A stretch of DNA of 64,000 bases from Dyadobacter soli (GTDB lineage: Bacteria; Bacteroidota; Bacteroidia; Cytophagales; Spirosomataceae): assembly GCF_900101885.1 (NCBI RefSeq), contig NZ_FNAN01000020.1, positions 62,001-126,000 of the forward strand, read 5' to 3'. Made by a program: the position numbers and the translations under genes. Below are positions 41,301-48,070 of the stretch, in pieces. Position 1 is the first letter of the stretch; each line of letters begins with the position of its first letter. Below the pieces are notes generated by a model. The model searched no databases, was not told the DNA's origin, and worked only from the letters and a program-made list of their open reading frames with translations.

Positions 41301-41783
41301 CACCAGCACACTGACGCCCGGTAATGCGCCGCCTTTTTCGTCGGTGACGCTGCCCGATACTTTTTTCTGTTCGGTCTGCACAGCGGGAGCGGGGGTATCC
41401 GGCACCGGCCGGGTGAGTGTCTTGTCCGATCGCAGCACGATCACCTTGTCGGTGGCGTCGTAGCCGATGCCAATGGGTTTCAGGTATTTGTCCAAAACCT
41501 GCGAGATAGTCTGGTTACGGACATTCACCGAAACCTGTCGCCCGGATTCGATCAATGCCGGGCTGAATACGAACCGCACATTGGCCTGCCGTTCTATTTC
41601 GATCAGCAGGGACTGGATGGATAGATTTTTCGAGTCGATGCTGACGCGCTTCCCCAGCAGGTCCTGCGCATGCGCATCCAGCGCGATGGCACTGACCGTA
41701 CAGGACAGTATCATCAGGAAGGGTAAGGCGCTGATTTTCATAAGCCAGACAAAATAGTAGTAGCCGAGTATGTTTTTTTTCAT
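38367..41783 (-). CDS. SusC/RagA-family TonB-dependent transporter with STN signalling domain
   Basis: A 1138-residue outer-membrane receptor. It has a signal peptide, then an STN domain (about 45-105; LIEIERQANVRFVFSPALIESG), a carboxypeptidase-D regulatory-like domain (about 140-225; GSVTDEKGGALPGVSVLVKGT), a TonB plug (about 230-350; NGVVLVTTKTG), and a 22-strand barrel that ends FGLNVSF. The STN domain contacts FecR-type anti-sigma factors, and the sigma/fecR pair sits directly upstream. It is therefore expected to signal substrate binding across the envelope as well as import glycan fragments with SusD. A hairpin lies in the 215-bp gap between fecR and this gene. Confidence 0.93.
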   Translation of the reverse strand: MKKNILGYYYFVWLMKISALPFLMILSCTVSAIALDAHAQDLLGKRVSIDSKNLSIQSLLIEIERQANVRFVFSPALIESGRQVSVNVRNQTISQVLDKYLKPIGIGYDATDKVIVLRSDKTLTRPVPDTPAPAVQTEQKKVSGSVTDEKGGALPGVSVLVKGTTTGTTTDVEGNFTLDNLDDSAVLIFSFVGYIAQEVAVGAQSVLRISLKQDMKELEELVVVGYGTIKKANLTGAVSSIDSKAIENRPITNASQALQGLPGVYVNMNQGRPGADGASITIRGASSYNTETGTGPLVLVDGVEFSLRDVNPNDIEKVTVLKDAASAAIYGSRAQNGVVLVTTKTGQKNTKVRVDYSGYLGVQQATRLPGNVVTNTLEYMEGKNRALANEGRAAEYSQALMDEYRNGKDPYVYPNTDWFKLMFRNAAIQEHNVRLSGGSDRSTYSVSLGYLNQKGILPGSGAQKYSFSTNINSDVTPWLTIGSNVIATWWDNNEGAYTANDANGEGGIMGLIYRGLPMQTNLAQDGTYADQWIRVPGHNFFRNPYALSLEGRHLNKSLRGIANLYAQVNLPFGVKYKITVAPNMYFENEKYNYPVIPLTNTKTGEVTNMGNIPPRGVSQASGLNFSFTNFHTLNWEKNFKENHYLNVLGGFSLEHFSIGRFTAQNQGYLGNEITELNGGSLNPVVSGTSTKSRIMSTFGRVNYVFKDKYLFETNFRVDGSSRFEQSRRWGFFPSFSAGWRISEENFLKDIRTISNLKLRASWGQLGNQNIPLFSYVNAVELNSPVFTTNYSFNNVVSSGAAVRTLADPTVGWESTTASNVGIDGGLFNNKLTFEFDLFRKYTDGILARVNLPAQVGNLQGPLSNIGSVSNKGYELTVGYRDRAAGINYNLAANITHLINKVENTDGAILYNTNRIIQEGSPINSFFGLQSLGLFQSKSEIDASPFQNNVTNPGDIKYKDQNGDGKIDSGDRVVIGQSNPGYTYTFTAGADYKGFDFAMFWQGTFKLDTYVTANLAQPYKNGAGVTREWLTDSWTPENPNASLPRLTTANGYPQNFQVSDFWLQSIAYLRLKNVQLGYTIPADLVKKLGLSRVRLYLNGQNLITVSKFRLGDPERDPAAAGVVAYPIAKVASFGLNVSF

Positions 41784-41871
41784 ACTTTTAAAATGGTTTT
41801 TAAGACTTGGAAAAAGATTAAAGCCGCTCTATCCGGTCAGTATCGTCGAAAATGCAGGACCGGAGAGCTCC

Positions 41872-41901
41872 AAACCGGTGGTATCCCCATACCGCCGGTT
41901 T
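41872..41901. promoter_or_regulatory. Inverted repeat between fecR and susC
   Basis: AAACCGGTGGTAT (41872-41884) pairs with ATACCGCCGGTTT (41889-41901), with one wobble and a CCCC loop, and the plus strand continues with T5. On the operon (minus) strand the T-run lies upstream of the hairpin, so it is not a standard terminator for the fecR transcript. It may be an operator or RNA structure that separates fecR from susC expression. Confidence 0.45.
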
Positions 41902-41998
41902 TTTTGTGTCGGGTTAAAACAGTAGATCCAAATGCGCGTGGGTTGAAGAGTTATATGGAAAAAAAGATTGAAAATGCGGGCCGTGGCACAAGGCCGTT

Positions 41999-43039
41999 TC
42001 AGCATCCGGGCGAGACGATCAGGATTTGTCCGTCGCTGACTTTATAAGTAGCATTGATCGCCTTGCAAATGGCTTCTATCTGTTCGACGAGATGCATTCC
42101 CTCGAAATTGGCCCTGACCTTGCAGGATTTCAATTGCGCCGCGTCGAAGGTGATGTTCACCCCGAATGCCAGCCGCGCCGCCGCGAGATAACCGGCCACA
42201 TCGATGGCATCCCCGTTGCCGGTCGAGCTGAGAAACCGGCTCATAGGGTCGTCCTGCCCGAGCAGCGACAATGCGATGCCGTCCTGGCCCAGGCTCGCCT
42301 GCTGGCCCGGTACGATCTCGGCGGATTTGCCTTTTTCGCCGCCTTCGGGCACAGACACTTCCACCTTCCCCGTGCGAACGCCCACGACAGTATGCCCGTT
42401 TTCACCGTTTGTGCTTACGCTGAAACTCGTACCCAATACTTTGGTCACCGTTTCATTGGCATACACGAAAAATGGCCGTGAGCGATCGGGCGCGACTTCA
42501 AAAAAAGCTTCTCCCTGCAATTCCACTTGCCGGCTATCGGCCGCGAAACGGTCGGGGATGCGGACGGCGCTGCCGGGTTGGAGGAAAATGCTGCTGCCGT
42601 CGCCGAGTTGCACAAGCGCTGCGTGCTGCCCGCTATTCTTTTTCCAACCCTGCGATCCCTGCGCGGGTAATTGTGCGGTTATGCGCCGGTCATTGTCGGC
42701 CGGGCGTAGATAAAACCCGATGATCACGGCAACTACGGCCGCCGCCGCCAGCCCCCAACGGTAGAGCGTGCGCACGACCGGCCGGCGTTGTTTGCGGGTG
42801 GTGCGTTCGAATATTTGCCCGACAGCCAGCGACTGCTCCGCTTCCGATAGCGGTATATGTGCCACGCCAACCGCCCTGATCGTATCGGCCGCGATCAGAA
42901 ACTTGCCGCGCTCGGCCGGATGCTGTTCCATCCATTGCCGGAATTCGGATTCCTGCCGGGGAGTCGGATGTAGTACAAGGTCGCGGAATGCTTCGTTGAC
43001 GAGCAGTTCCCCGACCGTTAAATCGTAGAATTCTTCCAT
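41999..43039 (-). CDS. FecR-family anti-sigma factor
   Basis: A 346-residue inner-membrane regulator. It has an N-terminal cytoplasmic part (about 1-88; ESEFRQWMEQHPAERGKF), one membrane helix (LYRWGLAAAAVVAVIIGFYL, about 90-110), a periplasmic FecR domain (WKKNSGQHAALVQLGDGSSIFLQPGSAVRIP through TKVLGTSFSVST and VRTGKVEVSVPEGG) and a C-terminal DUF4974/STN-like domain (VRANFEGMHLVEQIEAICKAINATY). It should hold the ECF sigma factor encoded 59 bp upstream and release it when the STN-bearing SusC is occupied. Confidence 0.9.
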   Translation of the reverse strand: MEEFYDLTVGELLVNEAFRDLVLHPTPRQESEFRQWMEQHPAERGKFLIAADTIRAVGVAHIPLSEAEQSLAVGQIFERTTRKQRRPVVRTLYRWGLAAAAVVAVIIGFYLRPADNDRRITAQLPAQGSQGWKKNSGQHAALVQLGDGSSIFLQPGSAVRIPDRFAADSRQVELQGEAFFEVAPDRSRPFFVYANETVTKVLGTSFSVSTNGENGHTVVGVRTGKVEVSVPEGGEKGKSAEIVPGQQASLGQDGIALSLLGQDDPMSRFLSSTGNGDAIDVAGYLAAARLAFGVNITFDAAQLKSCKVRANFEGMHLVEQIEAICKAINATYKVSDGQILIVSPGC

Positions 43040-43098
43040 GGGATAGCTTTACTTCTGGTGCACTATAGCGGGAACGGCGCACCGGATACCCTCCGGAA

Positions 43099-43737
43099 TT
43101 AAAAATTTTTATTAAAATATTTACAAAAGAGAAATGCCGCCGTCGGAAGGGCGGGGGACCAGTTGTTTCTCAGCCAGTTCAACGATTTCTGTAAAGTGTT
43201 CGAAACCGATTGTGGGGTAATCTGCATAATGGAGGCGATCTCTTCGCGCGAGAGATTTTCGAAATATTTGAGCAGCACGATTTCCTTCTGCCGGGCAGGT
43301 AACTGGTTCAGCAGCGCGGCAAACCTGTCGCCCAATTCCTGGCTGGCCTCCGAGCGGATCAAATCCTGCTCGATGCTGAAAACCGCTTCGAAAAGCTCCG
43401 CCTCCGTACCGGCCTGCTCGCGTGCGGCCTGGTGTTCCGTCTGGCGATGGATGCGTCGCCTGAGCGACGCGAAAAGGTAGGGTACGGGCGGTATCGACCC
43501 ATTCAGGTTGGCCCTGCTTTCCCAAACTTTCACGAATACATCCTGAATGCAATCTTTCACCATTTCCTTGTCCCTGCTGAATTTGGTGCCGTAGTGGAAC
43601 AGGGAAGGGTAAATGCAGCTGACCAATTGCTCGAACGCCTCCGTATCGCCGGAAATGAAAGATCTCCAAAGCGCTTCTTCTGACTGCCTGGGACGAAATT
43701 CCATTGATTCGGGATAAAGGGTGTTGGAAATGGGCAT
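43099..43737 (-). CDS. ECF-type RNA polymerase sigma factor
   Basis: A 212-residue sigma-70 family factor from ATG 43737 (MPISNTLYPESMEFRPRQ). Region 2 is at about 25-95 (FEQLVSCIYPSLFHYGTKFSRDKEMVKDCIQDVFVKVWE) and region 4 at about 140-195 (LPARQKEIVLLKYFENLSREEIASIMQITPQSVSNTL). It belongs to the Bacteroidetes group that pairs with FecR. It would direct transcription of the susC/susD/sulfatase unit and possibly its own gene. The HTCS gene ends 81 bp upstream of this start on the same strand. Confidence 0.9.
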   Translation of the reverse strand: MPISNTLYPESMEFRPRQSEEALWRSFISGDTEAFEQLVSCIYPSLFHYGTKFSRDKEMVKDCIQDVFVKVWESRANLNGSIPPVPYLFASLRRRIHRQTEHQAAREQAGTEAELFEAVFSIEQDLIRSEASQELGDRFAALLNQLPARQKEIVLLKYFENLSREEIASIMQITPQSVSNTLQKSLNWLRNNWSPALPTAAFLFCKYFNKNF

Positions 43738-43817
43738 GATTATCGCAAAATAATCATATGGATCTGACAAAAACTATCGTTTGTGCAAGGTCCGTTTAAC
43801 GTTTTGAGGTCCGACGC

Positions 43818-46800
43818 TCAATTCAGGCGCGCATTCTGCCCGAACTCTTTGGGTGATATGTTATAAACCTCCCTGAAGTATTTATTGAAATGCGAGTTGC
43901 TGGAAATCCCTACCTCGTCCATCACTTCCGAAATACGCATCGAGCCGGACGCCAGCAGCTGTGCGGCGCGCTTGATGCGGATTTCGCGGATGAACTCCGA
44001 CGCGCTTTTACCGATCAGGCCATGCAGCCGCCGGTGCAGGTTCATGCGGCTCATACCGATCTCGTCGCACAGTTTTTCTACGGTGAAGTCGCTTTCAGCC
44101 ATGTTTTTTTCCACGATCGCGACGATCTTTTTGAGCAGCTCCTGATCCAGTGAGGGCACCACGATACTTGTCGGGCCGCTGATCTCTTCATTTTTGACAT
44201 TCAGCATCAACTGGTTACTCGACCGCAGGATGTTGTGGATTTTCAGGACCAGTACCGAGTAATCGAAAGGTTTAGCGATAAAGTCGTCGGCACCGGCCTG
44301 CAATGCTTCCCGGATGGTTTGGGCCGAGTTACGGATGCTGTGGACGATCACCGGTATATGGCTTGTTTTGGCATGACTTTTCAGCTCCCGGCATACGCCC
44401 ATACCGTCGATGACAGGCATCATCAGGTCGGTGATGACGATGTCGGGCTGGTATTTCCGGGCAATTTCGATGCCCTCCTGCCCGCCCGCTGAGTCGAGCA
44501 CGTGGAAATGCGGCGCGAGGCAATCGCGCAGGTATTCGCGCTGGTCGTCGTTGTCCTCGATGAGCAGAACCGACTTGCGTGAAAAATCAATGCTGTTTTT
44601 CTTCCTGCGCTGCGCGGTTCCCGTTGCGGGCGCGGGGACGTCGCTTTGTTCGGCAGCGGCGATGCTCTCCGCGGCGAAATGCGCGCGGTCGATCGGGAAC
44701 GTCACCCGGAATTCCGATCCTTTGCCCGGCGAGCTGTCCAGATCGATCCACCCGCCGTGCATTTCGACCAGGCTTTTCGAAAGGGACAGGCCGATACCCG
44801 TGCCCTGGCTGTGGTGGCCTTCGCTCTGGTAATACATTTCAAAAATCTTCCCCTGCTCGTCGGCGCCGATGCCGGGGCCATTGTCGCGAACGGCCACACA
44901 CGCATAGGCAGGCCCGTCGCATTCCTCCCGCGAAACGGACAACGTTACGGTCCCGCCCGATGGTGTGTATTTAAATGCATTGGATACGAGATTGAAGGCG
45001 ATCTTTTCGATCTTGTCCCGATCGAACCAGCCCGCCAGATGCGCCGGACTTTTGAACTCGAACCGGATGTTCTTTTGCCCGGCCATCCAGTTGAAAGACT
45101 CCCGCACACCCAACAGCGACTGGACCAGGTCGCCCTCGCTCACGTGCAGTTTTTCGGCATTGGACGAGATTTTTCTCAAATCCAGGATCTGGTTGATCAG
45201 CGAATAGAGTTTGAATGCATTGCGGTGGATGATTTTCAGCCGGAGGTTCGTGAAATTGTCGTGCTGGGCAGCTGCGGCGAGCAAGTCTTGCAGCGGGTTC
45301 AGGATCAGACCGAGCGGGGTGCGTATTTCGTGGGTGATATTGGTGAAAAAACGGAGTTTGATCTCGTTGAGCTCCTGCTGCTTCTGCTTTTCCAGCTTCT
45401 CTTTGAACAACTCGGTTTTAAGTTTTTGTCTCGTCCTGAAATAATTAAACAGCATCAATCCCGCGACCGCAACCAGTAACGCGTAGAGCGTTTTGGCCCA
45501 CCAGGTAGCCCAGGGTGCCGGTTTAACGACGATACGGATGCTTTTCACCGGGTTACCTTTGAAATCGTCGCCGCTTGCCGAGGAAACCAGGAAACGGTAA
45601 TGGCCCGGATCGAGGTTGGAATAGCTGGCTGTTCTCTGGGTAAAATCCGTCGTGGTCCAATGTTGGTCATAGCCTTCGAGCTTGTACCTGAACCGGTTGT
45701 TCTCCGGCGTGGCGTAATGCAGGGAGGCGAAGGCAATGGTAAAATCCTTCTGCCGGTGCGACAGCGTGATTTCCCGGGTGCTGTTAATGTCCTCGGGCAG
45801 CAGTACTGCCCCGTTTATCGCCTGTCCGATCCCGACGGGCCGGTTGGAGATCCTGAAATCGGTGAAAGCGGTAAGGGTAGGGAAGCTCCTGGCCGGTTTG
45901 GCGCCGGGCCGCAGGTAGTTGAGGCCGTTGATAGTGCCGAAATACATCATGCCATCGGCGGTCTGAAATGCGGCTTCGGTCATGGTGGTGCTTTGCAGGC
46001 CGTCGCGGTAGGTGTACTGATGTGTCTGGCGATTTTGGGGGTTGTATTGAAAAAGCCCCTGACTTCCGGCGAGCCATAGCACGCCGTCGCGCGCTTCGAG
46101 GATGCTCACGATCTTGCGGTCTTTGAGCTGTGGCTCGCTGATCACTTCATAGCCCGTCACCGTCGAGGCCGCCGAAAGCGTCAACCGGTTCAGTCCGGCG
46201 TCGGTGCCGATCCAGAGATTGCTCCGCCCGTCGCGGTGAATGCTCCATACGTGGTTGCTGCTCAGTCCGCGCCTGTCCTTTTCATTTTGTTGGTAAATGC
46301 GGATTTCCGAAATGCCACCCGCATCGTAGGCGATCCGGTTGAGGCCGCCGCCGATCGTGCCCGCCCATACCACAGGCGCGTAAGGGTCGGCATAGACGAC
46401 GTAGTTGGAATTGGCGGAAAGCCCCGTTGCGGTGGTGATCTGCGTCATGCGCCCGCTGCCGGGTTCGAAGCGCACGACACCGTCCCAGGTAGCGATCCAG
46501 AGGTTCCCGAACCGGTCCTCGCAAATGGAGCGGGCGACAAATTTGCCTTTTACGAGGCTGACGGGGCGCTTGGCCCCCCGGGCGTCGCCCAGCCGGTACA
46601 GCCCGTTACTCGCACCGATCCAGATCGTCCGGTCCTTGCTTTGAAAAACTGCACAGATGGATTCTGCCTGGATATCGGCCTTGTAGGAAATCAGTTCGTT
46701 CCGGCATTTGTCGTATTGATATAAACCTTCCGTAGCCGCCCCGATCCATAGATCGGTCGGCGTTTCGAGTACCGAGGAGATGTACTTCCCTTCATAACCC

Positions 46801-47885
46801 GTCGCGCCGGGCTTGTCGCTCAGCAAGGGGTAAAAGGTACTGAACCTGCCGGCGGAAAGGTCGCAGTAATCGGTGCCTTTCTGATCGGTACCGAGCCAAA
46901 GCGTATTGGAACGGTCTATGAAAAGGGTATTAACCACGTTTTCAGAAATGTTGCAGAATGGCCGCCGGGTGTGGAATTGTTCCTGTTCGGTAATTAGCCC
47001 GCGAGTATCCGCTTTCAACCGGTAAATGCCTTGTCCGCGTGTGCTGACCCAAATATTGCCCTGGTAATCGGTGGCCAATGCACTGATACCGGCCATTTGC
47101 CCCGCTGGTGCCGGGGTGATGCGGCTCGGCACATTTCCTTTTCCGGACGGGTCTATCCGGTACAATCCTTCACTGGTACCGACCCAGATGCGATGATTTT
47201 TATCATGGCGGATTGCCGTTACCTGCCAATGCGCCGTTCCCGGCATCAGGGTAAGCGCCTTTTCGTTCCATGGTTCGGTTCCGTTGCCGGGGTACATCCA
47301 CAAACCCCGCGCGCTGCCGATCCAGATGTTGCCGTTACCGTCGCGCAGCAGGCATTTAATGTTCACACCGCGGAGCGCGGCCGGGTAATGCCGTTCCACA
47401 ACCTTTCCATTGGTTTTCAAAATGACCAGCCCCTTATTGGTTGCCGCCCATACTTGGCCGTTCGGATCGGTGGCGAGCCCTTGTACGATATTGCTGCCCA
47501 AGTTGCCCTGCTGTACGGACACCCGCCGGAAAGAATCCTGCGCCGGATCGTACAGATCGATCCCGCCGCCGTCAGTACCGACCAATAAATGCCCTTGCGC
47601 ATCTTCCTGCAGACAGAGAATGCGGTTATCGGAAAGGCTCTTCGGGCCGTCGGAGCGGTGGCGTTTCACCTGGATATTGAAGCCGTCGAAACGGTTGAGG
47701 CCGTCGTAAGTACCGATCCATATGAAACCCTGCCGGTCCTGGAAAACGGAGGTGACGGAATTCTGGGAAAGGCCGTTGTTGACCGAGATTTGTCGGAAGG
47801 AATAGTTATGTACGGAACCGATGTCGCAACACCTGGCAATGTCCGCAGCCGCCACCAGCAGCAATGTAAAAAAGAGGGCCCTCAT
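43818..47885 (-). CDS. Hybrid two-component system regulator (HTCS)
   Basis: A 1355-residue one-chain sensor-regulator. A signal-like start is followed by two periplasmic seven-bladed propellers made of Reg_prop repeats (about 30-700; QDRQGFIWIGTYDGLNRFDG is the first), a Y_Y_Y domain (about 705-785), and a membrane helix (about 795-815). The kinase has H852 in NITHEIRTPLG with NLVSNAFKYT, DNGPGIG and GTGIGLSL. The receiver has phospho-Asp1153 in VITDLMMPVIDG. The C-terminal AraC DNA-binding domain (about 1255-1355) ends VYNISPKEFGQNARLN. Such proteins bind oligosaccharides in the periplasm and activate PUL genes. It diverges from the GH2 operon across a region with octamer repeats, its probable target. 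Confidence 0.93.
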   Translation of the reverse strand: MRALFFTLLLVAAADIARCCDIGSVHNYSFRQISVNNGLSQNSVTSVFQDRQGFIWIGTYDGLNRFDGFNIQVKRHRSDGPKSLSDNRILCLQEDAQGHLLVGTDGGGIDLYDPAQDSFRRVSVQQGNLGSNIVQGLATDPNGQVWAATNKGLVILKTNGKVVERHYPAALRGVNIKCLLRDGNGNIWIGSARGLWMYPGNGTEPWNEKALTLMPGTAHWQVTAIRHDKNHRIWVGTSEGLYRIDPSGKGNVPSRITPAPAGQMAGISALATDYQGNIWVSTRGQGIYRLKADTRGLITEQEQFHTRRPFCNISENVVNTLFIDRSNTLWLGTDQKGTDYCDLSAGRFSTFYPLLSDKPGATGYEGKYISSVLETPTDLWIGAATEGLYQYDKCRNELISYKADIQAESICAVFQSKDRTIWIGASNGLYRLGDARGAKRPVSLVKGKFVARSICEDRFGNLWIATWDGVVRFEPGSGRMTQITTATGLSANSNYVVYADPYAPVVWAGTIGGGLNRIAYDAGGISEIRIYQQNEKDRRGLSSNHVWSIHRDGRSNLWIGTDAGLNRLTLSAASTVTGYEVISEPQLKDRKIVSILEARDGVLWLAGSQGLFQYNPQNRQTHQYTYRDGLQSTTMTEAAFQTADGMMYFGTINGLNYLRPGAKPARSFPTLTAFTDFRISNRPVGIGQAINGAVLLPEDINSTREITLSHRQKDFTIAFASLHYATPENNRFRYKLEGYDQHWTTTDFTQRTASYSNLDPGHYRFLVSSASGDDFKGNPVKSIRIVVKPAPWATWWAKTLYALLVAVAGLMLFNYFRTRQKLKTELFKEKLEKQKQQELNEIKLRFFTNITHEIRTPLGLILNPLQDLLAAAAQHDNFTNLRLKIIHRNAFKLYSLINQILDLRKISSNAEKLHVSEGDLVQSLLGVRESFNWMAGQKNIRFEFKSPAHLAGWFDRDKIEKIAFNLVSNAFKYTPSGGTVTLSVSREECDGPAYACVAVRDNGPGIGADEQGKIFEMYYQSEGHHSQGTGIGLSLSKSLVEMHGGWIDLDSSPGKGSEFRVTFPIDRAHFAAESIAAAEQSDVPAPATGTAQRRKKNSIDFSRKSVLLIEDNDDQREYLRDCLAPHFHVLDSAGGQEGIEIARKYQPDIVITDLMMPVIDGMGVCRELKSHAKTSHIPVIVHSIRNSAQTIREALQAGADDFIAKPFDYSVLVLKIHNILRSSNQLMLNVKNEEISGPTSIVVPSLDQELLKKIVAIVEKNMAESDFTVEKLCDEIGMSRMNLHRRLHGLIGKSASEFIREIRIKRAAQLLASGSMRISEVMDEVGISSNSHFNKYFREVYNISPKEFGQNARLN

Positions 47886-47915
47886 ACCGTGATCAATGTT
47901 TCAAAATGGCGACAA

Positions 47916-48006
47916 TTGTAACTATTTAATGTTTATTTAGAAAGATACGGGTGTGTATTGTTACAAATGGGCGGGTTTCTGTTACAAGGCTTCCGGCTTG
48001 TGACAA
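47916..48006 (+). promoter_or_regulatory. Octamer array in the HTCS/GH2 divergent region, candidate operator
   Basis: TGTTACAA occurs at 47959-47966 and 47980-47987, and TGTGACAA at 47999-48006, so the spacing is 21 and 20 bp, about two helical turns. An inverted copy of GTTACAA lies at 47922-47916. Direct repeats at this spacing suit dimeric AraC-type DNA-binding domains such as that of the HTCS encoded on the left. The promoter of the GH2 operon would lie between the array and the ATG at 48071. Confidence 0.6.
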
Positions 48007-48070
48007 ATAAAGGGCATAACATTGCACCATCAATCCGGCACTGACCGGTTCATCTAAATCGCGTTTTTCC

